Source of the DNA: JAENVU01 sp963756815
GTDB taxonomy: Bacteria; Actinomycetota; Acidimicrobiia; IMCC26256; JAENVU01
Direction of reading: 5' to 3'
Assembly: GCA_963756815.1 (NCBI GenBank)
Contig: CAVWPR010000007.1
Span: 1-64,000, forward strand
DNA: 64,000 bases
Shown here: one piece after another, positions 37,455 to 46,437 of the stretch
Position numbering within the stretch: the stretch's first letter is position 1
Layout of the letters: every line of letters starts with the position of its first letter
Made by a program: the position numbers and the translations under genes
The notes under the pieces: generated by a model
Database searches by the model: none
The model's input: the letters and a program-made list of their open reading frames with translations, nothing else
What the model was told of the DNA's origin: nothing

Positions 37455-39626
37455 TCAGCCGCCTGCGGGCACGTTCGACGACTGATCGTCAGGAATCAGC
37501 CCGTAGGTACCGAAGCACATCTCGTCCTCGGTGCCTTCGGCGAACACGATGTACTTCGGTGGACGGTTCGGGTCCTGCGCGCGGTCCCAGCTGCACTGCA
37601 TGAGGATCTTCTGTCCCTTCTGGACGTGCAAGGGCTTCGCGATCTGGTAGTTCATCTGCCAGTCGAAGTTCCACGTCGGGATGTCGAGCAGGATCTTCTG
37701 CTGCGGTGTCCCGGGATCGAGCGTCATGCGGAACGTCTTGCCGAGCGTGTGCATGTGGCCGAGCACGCCGATCATCGTGCCGTCCTCGGGTACCCGGTAC
37801 TCACAGCTCGACGATGCCACGCCGTCCTTGAACGTCGCTGCGAGCTCCTGCGGCGTCTTGCCGCAGAGAAGGAGCAAACCCGATTCCACCGAGGAGCCGA
37901 ACGGCCCGTAGAGACGGGCGTCGTCGGCCAGGGCGGCGTTGCGGTCGCAGAGCGCGGCGGTCTCGCCCGGCATGCAGGGGATCTCGACCGGTGCGATGGG
38001 GTTGACGACGGTCAGCTCCTTCACGCCGGTGTTCGCCGGGTCCATCTGCACCGCGACGGTCGTGCGGTCGGGGACCGGCGTCGTGTCGTAGTGGTAGTGC
38101 ATCTGCAGGATCAGGACGTCGCCGGGCTGCATGAGGATTCCCGAGTGCAGCGGGTAGACGACCGGGTCCTGTCCCGGTACCCACCCCGCGACGAGCCCGG
38201 CCTGCCCGGTGAAGCCGCCACCGCGCGTTCGGTGTGCGACACCGTCGGGGCTCGAGTAGCAGCTCCAGCCGGGCTTGCCGTCCTGGCCGGAGCGGGCGAC
38301 GCTCTTGGCCGCCTGCTCCGCGTCCTGGTGGAAGATCTGCGAGTGGTGGATCTCGGCGCGGACGCCGGGCGTGACCTCGTAGCCCGTCATGTACATCGGC
38401 TTCGTCAGATGAGGATCGAGGACGAAGCACCGGTAGTCGTTGGGCACGCTGAGCGAGCCGGCATACCCCTGGGGCATCTTCATCACGATGTCGTGCCGCG
38501 GCGGCGGGCCGGCAGGACCGGGACGCACCTTGACCTTCGTCGATGCGGGCACGTCGATCGGTCCGCCGGCCTCGGCCCACTTGACGATGGAGTTCAACGT
38601 CTTCGGATCGAGCTTCTTGGAGTGCGCGAGCGGGATGCCCTTCGACGACGCGGGCCATGGCGGCATGTAGCCCGCTTGCACCACCGTGCCGATGCCGTCC
38701 GAGACCGACTGCGCATCACCGGCGGTGTCGAACTTCCAGTGCGCGGCGCCGACCTGACCGCTCATGTGGCACGAGGCGCAGTTGGCCTCCATCGCCGGGA
38801 GCACGACGTTCTGGAACGAAGGGCTGTCGCCGGAACGTGGCGCCGAGTCCGGCGTGCTGATCGACGCCGGGATCGCGAACTTGTCGGGATCGAGCGCGGT
38901 CAGCTTCATCGTGAGGTGGACGTCGTCGCCGGTGCTCACGAGCCCGCCGATGCTGATGGGGCCGATGCCGAAGGTCGACATCTTCACGTCGGCCGACGCG
39001 GTCGCGGTCAGCTTGCCACCGCTGACACTGGCGTCCGTCTCCCAGGTCACGGGCGCGGGTTGGTCCTTGACCGTCAGCTGACTCGGCAGCTGGAAGTGGT
39101 AGGTCCGCCCGTCTTCGAACGATGCGGGAAGGGCGGAGAGGTCGCCGACGGAGAGGTACGCGAGTGGGTACTTGTGCGAGTCGAGATTTCCCTCACGCAT
39201 CTTCGCGTCGCGCAGGTTGTTGTCGGAGTGCAGCTGTTCGACGTTGACGACGATCTGACCCATGCGGCTCTGGCGCGGATCGTTCGTGTTGACCGTGATG
39301 TCACCGGCGATGCCATTCGTCGTGCCGTGCGCAGTGCTCGCGTCCTGGCCGAACAGCTTCTCCGAGACGTCGTAGCTGACGGACGAGTGCGTGGGGTCGA
39401 TGCGGTAGACGGTCTCGCCGGTGGCGGCGACGAGGCGCGGCGCGGTGGGCACCGTGTACGCGACGACGTTGTACTTGGACGACGTCAGCGTGCGGTACTG
39501 CGACCACGCGTACCACCCGACGGCCACCAGCACGGCGAGCACGGTGCCGCCCAGCCAGTACGGCCAGCGGCGCCGCCGCGGCGGCTCGGGCGGAGTCGCG
39601 TCAGTGAGATCGACGGTCGACGCCAT
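37455..39626 (-). CDS. membrane-anchored YceI - cytochrome c - copper monooxygenase fusion
   Basis: 723 residues. One N-terminal span (about 21-41), then a YceI-like beta barrel (about 72-255: VYRIDPTHSSVSYDV, MSTFGIG). A haem c site CASCH follows (Cys283, Cys286, His287) with likely axial Met321 (YMPPWP). The rest is a type II copper monooxygenase of the PHM/DBH class: His427-His428 (IHHSQIF), a third CuH His near 510-512 (MHYHYD), CuM His624/His626 (GHMHTLG) and Met703 (EMCFG). All copper ligands look intact. YceI proteins bind isoprenoid quinones or lipids. The chain could pass electrons from a quinol or lipid through haem to a copper hydroxylase outside the membrane. ATG at 39626 follows a GGGGGGA stretch. 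Confidence 0.85.
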   Translation of the reverse strand: MASTVDLTDATPPEPPRRRRWPYWLGGTVLAVLVAVGWYAWSQYRTLTSSKYNVVAYTVPTAPRLVAATGETVYRIDPTHSSVSYDVSEKLFGQDASTAHGTTNGIAGDITVNTNDPRQSRMGQIVVNVEQLHSDNNLRDAKMREGNLDSHKYPLAYLSVGDLSALPASFEDGRTYHFQLPSQLTVKDQPAPVTWETDASVSGGKLTATASADVKMSTFGIGPISIGGLVSTGDDVHLTMKLTALDPDKFAIPASISTPDSAPRSGDSPSFQNVVLPAMEANCASCHMSGQVGAAHWKFDTAGDAQSVSDGIGTVVQAGYMPPWPASSKGIPLAHSKKLDPKTLNSIVKWAEAGGPIDVPASTKVKVRPGPAGPPPRHDIVMKMPQGYAGSLSVPNDYRCFVLDPHLTKPMYMTGYEVTPGVRAEIHHSQIFHQDAEQAAKSVARSGQDGKPGWSCYSSPDGVAHRTRGGGFTGQAGLVAGWVPGQDPVVYPLHSGILMQPGDVLILQMHYHYDTTPVPDRTTVAVQMDPANTGVKELTVVNPIAPVEIPCMPGETAALCDRNAALADDARLYGPFGSSVESGLLLLCGKTPQELAATFKDGVASSSCEYRVPEDGTMIGVLGHMHTLGKTFRMTLDPGTPQQKILLDIPTWNFDWQMNYQIAKPLHVQKGQKILMQCSWDRAQDPNRPPKYIVFAEGTEDEMCFGTYGLIPDDQSSNVPAGG

Positions 39627-39939
39627 ACTTGGAAATCCCCCCAGGTACCGATGCGATCGCAGCCGCTGAACCGCTCGGATTCTTTTTACACGACCCGTGC
39701 AACCATGTCGAGGCACCGGAAACGGCCAACCCCGGAGTCATCACGATGCGGGAGGACGACCCGAGGCGGGCCTCCCGTCGGGCGCGGTCCCGCCGTGGGG
39801 GCGGACCAACCGCCCCGACGAATCGGGCGAACTCGACATCCGGCCTTGACCTGCATACGCGCGAGACGCGGCGGGCAACGGGTACGTCGAGGTGGCCGAC
39901 CGCGCGGACGCGGCGCCGAAGGACCGGAAGGGAGCCCAC
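39627..39939. other. 313-base gap between divergent monooxygenase and nitroreductase genes
   Basis: The gap must hold both promoters. A TGTAAAAA segment on the minus strand around 39682-39689 could be a -10 for the monooxygenase gene. No gene or strong repeat is visible. Confidence 0.4.
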
Positions 39940-40402
39940 ATGTCGGATGTGCACTACGAGAAGCCGGGCTGGTTCACCCGCCACGTGTTCAACCGCGCCG
40001 TCGCGTTGGCAACTCGCGTCGGCATCAGCGTCTGGGGCTCCCGCATCCTGCAGGTCCGTGGCCGCACGACCGGCCAGATCCGCGAGACGCCCGTCAACCT
40101 GTTGTGTCTCGACGAGCAGACGTACCTGGTCGCGCCGCGTGGGACGACGCAGTGGGTGCGCAACCTCCGGGCCGCGGGCGACGGCACCCTCCGTCTCGGC
40201 AAGCACGCGGAGCGCTTCCGTGCCCGAGGAGCTCGCCGACCCCGACAAGCCCGACGTTCTCCGCGCCTACCTCCGGCGCTGGAAGATGGAGGTCGGCGTC
40301 TTCTTCGACGGCGTCGACGCCGACTCGACCGAGCACGACCTGCTCCAGATCGCGCCGGACCACCCGGTGTTCCGGATCACGACCGGCGCGTCGTGCTCGT
40401 GA
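39940..40402 (+). CDS. deazaflavin-dependent nitroreductase (DDN family), frameshifted
   Basis: About 154 codons. The first part has the family pattern (GSRILQVRGRTTGQIRETPV, LVAPRGTTQWVRNLRAAG, LRLGKHAERFRA). A one-base shift at about 40208-40222 leads into VPEELADPDKPDVLRAYLRRW and APDHPVFRI, which completes the fold. F420-dependent reductases of this split-barrel family reduce quinones or nitro compounds. GGAAGGGA precedes the ATG. Confidence 0.85.
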
Positions 40403-40414
40403 CCGGCTGAGCTG

Positions 40415-40489
40415 GACGTTCCTCTCCCCCGGCGACGCCGTCATCCTCAGCGCCTGAGCCTCGACTCGTCGGTTCGAGAGAGGAACGTC
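40415..40489. repeat. 12-bp inverted repeat with structured loop
   Basis: GACGTTCCTCTC (40415-40426) and GAGAGGAACGTC (40478-40489) are exact inverted copies 51 bases apart. Inside, CTCAG-CGC-CTGAG forms a smaller hairpin. Sits between the nitroreductase and the esterase gene; it could be a terminator, a structured 5' leader or an element end. Confidence 0.5.
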
Positions 40490-40600
40490 GGTGGGTCGAG
40501 GGCCGGGCACTCGCATCGGGTGACGATCGATACGCTTCTGTACCGTGCCGGGTTCGACGAAGCCGCCGAAGGCGTCCGAGCCCCGTCGAGGAGGACCGGC

Positions 40601-41761
40601 GTGCACCGTCGTCTGATGATCGCCATGCTCGTGGCCGCCCTGGGCCTCGCCGCGTCGGGATGTCTCGCGCTTCCGGGCAGCACCGGCCAGATCGCGATGA
40701 TCGACACCACCACCGTGAACGGCTGGCGCCTCGACACGTACCGGAACACCGCGTATCCGTGCAGCATCAGTGGGTACCAGACCTTCACGATCGGCACGAA
40801 GATCGACACCCCGCCGAGCACCACGGCGCCGTTGTGGGTGTTCCTGCACGGCGGTGGGTCGGGATTCTTCGATGCGAACGGCGAGCCACAACCGGATTCG
40901 ACGCAGATGACCGAGGAGCCGGCGGCGGCGCAGCGCAACAACCTGATGACGAGCACGGGCCTCCTCGGGCAGGTCCGCGCCGACCCGCTCGGGTACCGGT
41001 TGCTCGCGGTGTCGTACTGCAACCGCGACGGTTACGGCGGGACGGGCCAGGTCGACCCCAACAATCCGAACCTGCTGGCCGACGGCAGTACCCGCCGGAC
41101 GAACGGCATGCTCGCGACCAAGGCCGCGATCCAGTACACGATGGCGAATCACGCGACGAGCGCGACGATCCTGCACGGCGCGAGCGCCGGCTCGGCCGGC
41201 GCCTACGAGGTCGCGTGGGGATTGCAGCTCCAGGGCGCGCCGCCGGCCGGCGTCGTTGCCGACGCGAGCGTCCTGAACATCGAAGCCACCGCCGCCGCGT
41301 ACGCGCAGGGCGCTTGCACACAGGCCGGCGACAGCCCCGCCGGCCAAGAAGCACTCGGGGCGCGCGTCGACCCCGTCGTCGCGAGCACCGCCAACGAGCC
41401 GGACCGACTCGTCGCCGACGGCCGGCTGACCGTCCCGCTCCTCCACATCTGGAACCACGACGACGTCCGGAGCTGCGGAAATCACGTACTCGCGTGCCCA
41501 CTGCGCGACGGCACGACGGTGACCGCCACCGTCACCGATTGCAAGCACGCACCGCTCGCAGCCGCGATCGAAGCCCAGGGTGGGGCGACCACGTCGCGGA
41601 ACCTCCCCCTGTGCGTCACCACCGGCGACCATGCCTATCCCTGCGACAAGCACCAGGTGACCATCGCCGCCGCTGGACTCTCCAACACCGACCCGTCCTC
41701 ACCCGCCGACTACATGACCACGATCATGCAGTGGGCCGACGCACGAGCCGCGAACGCCTGA
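40601..41761 (+). CDS. esterase-like lipoprotein (pectinacetylesterase-type alpha/beta hydrolase)
   Basis: 386 residues from the GTG at 40601, which follows GAGGAGG by 6 bases; an earlier in-frame start would hide the signal peptide. Lipobox AASGC near residue 22. Oxyanion motif HGGGSGFF, nucleophile Ser in GASAGSAG, and pairs of Cys suggest disulfides. It resembles plant/bacterial pectinacetylesterase-like hydrolases. Expected on the outer face of the membrane; substrate unknown. Confidence 0.85.
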   Translation: MHRRLMIAMLVAALGLAASGCLALPGSTGQIAMIDTTTVNGWRLDTYRNTAYPCSISGYQTFTIGTKIDTPPSTTAPLWVFLHGGGSGFFDANGEPQPDSTQMTEEPAAAQRNNLMTSTGLLGQVRADPLGYRLLAVSYCNRDGYGGTGQVDPNNPNLLADGSTRRTNGMLATKAAIQYTMANHATSATILHGASAGSAGAYEVAWGLQLQGAPPAGVVADASVLNIEATAAAYAQGACTQAGDSPAGQEALGARVDPVVASTANEPDRLVADGRLTVPLLHIWNHDDVRSCGNHVLACPLRDGTTVTATVTDCKHAPLAAAIEAQGGATTSRNLPLCVTTGDHAYPCDKHQVTIAAAGLSNTDPSSPADYMTTIMQWADARAANA

Positions 41762-41804
41762 CCGATCGGGTGCGTCCGCCGCCGATCCATGTGGTCGCGG
41801 CACC

Positions 41805-41939
41805 TCAGAAGTTCGCGACGAGGAGCAGCGTCGTGCCCGAGAGTGCCAGCAGCGCGAGCCAACCGGAGGCGCCGATCCCTTCGGCGAACGGCGGCGGTGC
41901 TCCAACGAGACTGCGCTTCGGTGCGGTGGGTCGTGGCAC
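41805..41939 (-). CDS. 44-residue single-span small protein
   Basis: GTG start with GAGGGAG 6 bases upstream. Basic N-terminus (MPRPTAPKRSLVG), a Pro-rich linker (APPPFAEG) and one membrane span (WLALLALSGTTLLLVANF) at the C-terminus: a tail-anchored layout. No family recognised. Convergent with the esterase gene, 43 bases away. Confidence 0.5.
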   Translation of the reverse strand: MPRPTAPKRSLVGAPPPFAEGIGASGWLALLALSGTTLLLVANF

Positions 41940-42218
41940 GGGTGCTCCCTCGTCCGTCGGTGGATGCCGCGTCTGCTCCGGGCGCCCGGTATGGGCCGGT
42001 CCCGACCGGGCGGCGGTTCGGACACGAGTACCCGCGCGGTGCGACGATCCCGCGACATTCGTCGGTCATCTCGGTGACGACAGCGCCGGACGAGGGGCCG
42101 ACGGTCTGAGTACACGGGCCGCGGCGAGCGGACCGGGTCGTCGGACCCGTCGCTCCCCTCGTCAGGGCGTTGCAGCCAATAGGTTCCCAGCCGACGTCGA
42201 CGCGGGAGATCGTCACAC

Positions 42219-42914
42219 ATGGCTGAGGGACTCGGTGCGGGCGAGGTGGGCAAGGAGATCGCCCATCACGCACAGCATGCAGGCCATCCGGAGGCGACCG
42301 GTCGCGACCGGGTGATCACCATCGTCGAGGCGGCGTTGCTCGCAGTCGTCGCGTTGATGGCCGCGTGGTCCGGCTACGCCGCCGCCAAGTGGTCCACCGA
42401 GTCCCGTCTCACGGTCGCGGAGGCGTCGACGACACGCAACCAGGCCAGCACCGCCGACCTCAGCGGGCTGGACCTCCGGTTGGGCGACGCGTTGGTGTTC
42501 AACGCGTGGCTCGGCGCGCACGCCTCCAAGGACCTCGACGCGGAAGCAGTCGCCGAGCGGCGGTTCCGCCACAACCTGCGGGTGGCGTTCGACGCCTGGA
42601 TCGCCACGAGCCCGGACACGAACGCCGACGCCCCGCCAGGACCACAGTCGATGCCGGAGTACCGGCAACCGGAGAAGAAGCAAGCCGCGCTCCTCACGGC
42701 CAAGGCGGAGAAGCTCTTCGCACGGGGTTCCGACGAGGGCACGCGCGGCGACGACTACGTCCGCACCACGGTGTACCTCGCATCGGTGCTGTTCCTCGTG
42801 GGCATCAGCAGCCACTTCCCGGTGCGCGGGGCGCGCATCGGCTTGATCGTCATCGGCGCGACGATTCTCGTCTTCTCGGCCATCCAGCTCATCACGCTTC
42901 CCAAGCCCATCTGA
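42219..42914 (+). CDS. hypothetical membrane protein
   Basis: 231 residues. His-rich N-terminus (HHAQHAGH), first span about residues 33-53 (TIVEAALLAVVALMAAWSGY), a long helical and soluble section probably outside or inside the membrane, and two C-terminal spans (TVYLASVLFLVGI and IGLIVIGATILVFSAIQL). GGGAGA lies upstream. No known domain recognised; 279 bases before it hold no gene. Confidence 0.75.
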   Translation: MAEGLGAGEVGKEIAHHAQHAGHPEATGRDRVITIVEAALLAVVALMAAWSGYAAAKWSTESRLTVAEASTTRNQASTADLSGLDLRLGDALVFNAWLGAHASKDLDAEAVAERRFRHNLRVAFDAWIATSPDTNADAPPGPQSMPEYRQPEKKQAALLTAKAEKLFARGSDEGTRGDDYVRTTVYLASVLFLVGISSHFPVRGARIGLIVIGATILVFSAIQLITLPKPI

Positions 42915-42954
42915 GGCCTGCCACCGACCGGTGCGAATCGACGCGCGTCACGGC

Positions 42955-43298
42955 CGATCCCGATCGCAGCATGAAGCACAAGGGTCTGAGCCTGTTCATC
43001 GTTTCCAAACCACGCGGCGTCGATGTACGACGTCGCCCGGCTCATGGCTCGCGGCAGGGGGAGGACGGAGGCTTCGATGATCAAGGCGTACGCGTGCCAG
43101 GAGGCCGAATGGGTGACCCGTGAGGCCCAACAGATGCACGACGGCATGGGCTACGCCGAGGAGCACCCCGAGAGCCGGTACTACGTTGACGCACGCGTGT
43201 TGTCGATCTTCGAGGGCGCCGACGAGATCCTGGCGCTCGGTGTGATCGCCAAGTCCCTGATCCGATCGGCGGGCACCACCAACGGGGGGACCGCATGA
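42955..43298 (+). pseudogene. acyl-CoA dehydrogenase remnant
   Basis: Two pieces of one acyl-CoA dehydrogenase are butted together: a middle fragment (DPDRSMKHKGLSLFIVSKPRG, just before 43020) and, in another frame from 43023, the C-terminal end (MYDVARLMARGRG, HDGMGYAEEHPESRYYVDARV, IFEGADEILALGV). About 200 residues that normally lie between them and the whole N-terminal domain are missing. The surviving 91-codon frame ends in an ATGA overlap with the PPOX gene, so it may still serve as a translational leader. Confidence 0.7.
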
Positions 43299-43948
43299 GC
43301 GCAACCGATTTCGACGCTGTCGTCACCACCGAATCCGAGTTGCGTGAGCTGTACCGGATGCCTGGTGGCATCGTAGAGAAGGTCCTCGACGCGCTCGACG
43401 ACCACGCCCGCACGTTCATCGCCGCGGCGCCGTTCGTCCTGGTCGGCACCGCGTCGCCCGATGGCACCGGCGACGTCTCCCCCAAGGGCGGCCCGGCGGG
43501 GTTCGTCGTCGTGCTCGACGATCACCGGCTCGTCATCCCGGACCTGGCCGGCAACAACCTGCTCGACTCGATCACGAACGTCGTCACCGGTTCGGGGGTC
43601 GGGTTGCTGTTCGTGGTTCCCGGCATCGACGAGACGTTGCGCGTCAACGGTCACGCCTGCATCACCACCGATCCCGCAATGCTCGACGCCTGCGCCGTGA
43701 AGGACCGACGTCCGAAGGCCGCGATCGGCGTCACCGTCACCCAGCAGTACATGCACTGCGCCAAGGCGTTCCGGCGCAGCGAACTCTGGAACCCGGACGC
43801 GTGGCCCGATCGCTCCGCGCTCCCGACGTTGGGCTGCATCATCCGCGACCAGATCCCCGCGCTGCGAGAACTCACCGCCGAGCAGCTCGACGAGTCGCTC
43901 GAGTCCAGCTACACCACAACGATGTGGGAGCCCGGCGGGAAACCCTGA
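43295..43948 (+). CDS. pyridoxamine 5'-phosphate oxidase-like flavoprotein (MSMEG_1061 type)
   Basis: 217 residues. Split-barrel FMN-binding fold: RTFIAAAPFVLVGTASPDGTGDVSPKGG and GNNLLDSITNV are characteristic, as is HCAKAFRRSELW. Likely binds FMN or F420 and reduces or protects against a small molecule. The start ATG overlaps the stop of the dehydrogenase remnant, a relic of an acyl-CoA dehydrogenase-PPOX operon. Confidence 0.9.
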   Translation: MSATDFDAVVTTESELRELYRMPGGIVEKVLDALDDHARTFIAAAPFVLVGTASPDGTGDVSPKGGPAGFVVVLDDHRLVIPDLAGNNLLDSITNVVTGSGVGLLFVVPGIDETLRVNGHACITTDPAMLDACAVKDRRPKAAIGVTVTQQYMHCAKAFRRSELWNPDAWPDRSALPTLGCIIRDQIPALRELTAEQLDESLESSYTTTMWEPGGKP

Positions 43949-44105
43949 CCACGGCTTCAACGGACGGACCACCAGGGGCGCGCCCCCACCACGCACCTTT
44001 CGGCCCGTCGGTGCTCGCGAGCGAGGTGGGCCGGAGTTCGGGATCAAGGTCACCCCTCGATCGGTCGAGCACGACTCAGCGAACCGGTTCTCGGAGGGAA
44101 GCACC

Positions 44106-45530
44106 GTGACACCAACGCGCCGTCCTCGTGCCGACCTCCGACGTGCGGTACCGGCCATCGCAATCGTCGCCACGCTCGGGCTGCTCACCGCATGCGCCGG
44201 GGCCGGCGGATCGCGTGGCGGCCGAGCGACACGCGACGGGAAGAGAACCACAGATCGTTCGAGCCTCATCACGGTCGGCGCGCAGCCGCCGAAGACGTTG
44301 TTGGTGCAGCCGACCAACCCGTACTACGTCGCGGCCAAGGCCCTGTCCTCGAATCAGGTGCAGGCGGGGACCAAGGTAGGTGACTGCGTGATCGTCGCGT
44401 ACACGAGGTGCCCGGGCGTCGATCTCGCGAACCAGTACCTCCAAGGTGCCTTCCTCGGGTACGCCGATCTCACGGGCGCGAACCTTTCCAACGTCGACCT
44501 TCTCCAGGCCAGCGTCGCCTACGCGAAGGCGGACGGCATCGACCTCACCGGCTCCGAGATGTCGGCGACCTCGACGACGCACGCATCGTTCGTTGGCGCC
44601 CACCTCGCGCGAGCGCAGTGCATCCTGTGCGCCGCGTCGAACACCGACTTCTCGAAGGCCGACCTGACCCACGCCAACCTCACGTCGGCCGGGCTGACCG
44701 CTTCGAACTTCACGCATGCCGACCTGCGAGGGGCCAACTTCACGCTCGCGGACCTCACCGGCGCGGACCTCACGGACGCCAGGCTCGACCACGCCGTCTT
44801 CTGCCAGACGGTGATGCCCGACGGCAGCGTCCGAAATCCGCAGCCGTCACCAGAGGTCGCCGTGAGGACGTGCGGCACGTCGGCGAAGGCGGGCGCCGCC
44901 CCGATCACCATCAACGACCAGAACCCCTACTTCCCACTCGTCCTCGAGTACGCGACGCCCTACGTCACGACCGGCATCACGGTCGCGGGCTGCAAGCTCG
45001 CGCCACGCACCCGCTGTTCGAACGCCGACCTTGCCGGTCGGCCGCTGACCGGCGTGATCATGCCGTACGCCCGTCTCGTCGGAACCAACTTCTCCCGCGG
45101 CGACCTCACCGCACTGACCATCGACTTCGCGATTGCCCGCCGCGCCAACCTTCGCAAGGTCAAGCTCAACGCGGCATCCCTCACCGGTGCCGACCTCACG
45201 GGCGCCGAACTCAGCGGCGCCGAATTGCTCTTCGCATCGCTCAACGGAACCAACCTGACGAACGCGAAGCTCGTCGGGGCGAACCTCGACTTCGCGTCGA
45301 CCATCGGCACCGACTTCAGCGGTGCGGACCTGCATGGCATGAAGTTTGCCGACGGCAACAACAGCGGCGCGAGGTTCACGAACGCGAACCTCAGCGGCGC
45401 GGACCTCACGAACGCCGACCTCACCGGCGCTGACCTCACCGGTGCCAACCTCGACGGTGCGATCTTCTGCAACACACTGATGCCCGACGCCAGTGTGAGG
45501 AATCCTGTCAACGGTCCCTGCTCCGGTTGA
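44106..45530 (+). CDS. secreted pentapeptide-repeat lipoprotein with two repeat modules
   Basis: 474 residues. Signal peptide with lipobox LTAC (about residue 30). Two pentapeptide beta-helix modules (about 105-230 and 325-460) built on A(D/N)LTGA-type repeats; each follows a similar lead-in (NPYYVAAKAL and NPYFPLVLEY) and closes with the same cap, FCxTxMPDxSVRNP. Intracellular pentapeptide proteins mimic DNA or form scaffolds; an exported, lipid-anchored form must do something else, perhaps adhesion or surface scaffolding. GTG start at 44106. Confidence 0.88.
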   Translation: MTPTRRPRADLRRAVPAIAIVATLGLLTACAGAGGSRGGRATRDGKRTTDRSSLITVGAQPPKTLLVQPTNPYYVAAKALSSNQVQAGTKVGDCVIVAYTRCPGVDLANQYLQGAFLGYADLTGANLSNVDLLQASVAYAKADGIDLTGSEMSATSTTHASFVGAHLARAQCILCAASNTDFSKADLTHANLTSAGLTASNFTHADLRGANFTLADLTGADLTDARLDHAVFCQTVMPDGSVRNPQPSPEVAVRTCGTSAKAGAAPITINDQNPYFPLVLEYATPYVTTGITVAGCKLAPRTRCSNADLAGRPLTGVIMPYARLVGTNFSRGDLTALTIDFAIARRANLRKVKLNAASLTGADLTGAELSGAELLFASLNGTNLTNAKLVGANLDFASTIGTDFSGADLHGMKFADGNNSGARFTNANLSGADLTNADLTGADLTGANLDGAIFCNTLMPDASVRNPVNGPCSG

Positions 45531-45639
45531 CGACACCGCCCGCCCGGGAGGAGGTCACGAGGCACGTGCCGCACTGCCGTCGATCGCAATGGCATCCGCG
45601 CCCCTCGTGCCGGAGTGTGAGCAGTTCGGCGACGGGGGC

Positions 45640-46437
45640 TCAAGCCACGAGGTCGTGGGCCTCGAACTCTCGGTCCGCGACGACCGCGAGCACGACCCCG
45701 ACGCCGGCGAGGACGGCGAAGGCTCCCACCGAGAGCCCGTCCTGGAGTTGGTTGTCGCCGACCGACCAGTAGAAGAGCGACAGGTACTTGGCCGGGTCGA
45801 GCCACGAGACGACCGGTGCCATCGAGCTGACGAGATACGAAGCCGCCGCCACCGTGGACGCGACCCCGAGGGCCACGCCACGGTTGCCCGTACCGGCACC
45901 GATCGCGAGCGTGAGCAGACCGAAGTCGATCCCGAGCAGGAGCACGCCGACGGTCGCAGTGGTCAACTCCACGATGCCGAGGCTGAGCTCGAACCAGTGG
46001 CCGACGAGCACGGCGAGGAAGGTGAACACGCAGAGGATCAACGCTTGGAGCGAGAGCGCGCCGATCTTCTGCGCCACGACGCCGCGTCGCGAGAACGGCA
46101 GCGACAACACGAGCTCGAGGTGGCCGTCCTTCTCCTGGCCGGCAATGGCGCTCGCGCCGTAGCCGATGGTCAGCAGCAAGATGATCAACGGGAAGAAGTT
46201 CGCCCAGACGTTCGCGTTCATCCACCCGACGGGCGACGTCAGCGAACCCGAGATGCCGAAGAGCGCCGCGACGCCCGGACTGTCCTTGGTCAGGTTGTCG
46301 AGCTCGGACGAGCTCTTGAACGAGGGGTAGAGCGCGACGACCACGACGACGTAGAGCACCAGCCCGATGGTGAAGCCCACGAGCGCCTTGCGTCGGAAGG
46401 AGAGGTCGAGCGTGGTGATCTCGAGGTTCGCCTTCAC
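45640..46437 (-). CDS. ABC-2-type transporter permease
   Basis: 265 residues with six hydrophobic segments and an N-terminal cytoplasmic tail (LEITTLDLSFRRKALVG). The SIAGQEKDGHLELVLSLPFSRR-like loop, seen as AGQEKDGHLELVL, is typical of ABC-2 exporters. Its ATG overlaps the ATPase stop (ATGA). Exports an unknown compound with the ATPase, under the TetR gene. Confidence 0.9.
   Translation of the reverse strand: MKANLEITTLDLSFRRKALVGFTIGLVLYVVVVVALYPSFKSSSELDNLTKDSPGVAALFGISGSLTSPVGWMNANVWANFFPLIILLLTIGYGASAIAGQEKDGHLELVLSLPFSRRGVVAQKIGALSLQALILCVFTFLAVLVGHWFELSLGIVELTTATVGVLLLGIDFGLLTLAIGAGTGNRGVALGVASTVAAASYLVSSMAPVVSWLDPAKYLSLFYWSVGDNQLQDGLSVGAFAVLAGVGVVLAVVADREFEAHDLVA

Noticed and set aside
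42945..43020. Segment before the 91-codon frame as an independent gene
   Set aside because: It is explained better as the middle piece of the same decayed acyl-CoA dehydrogenase.
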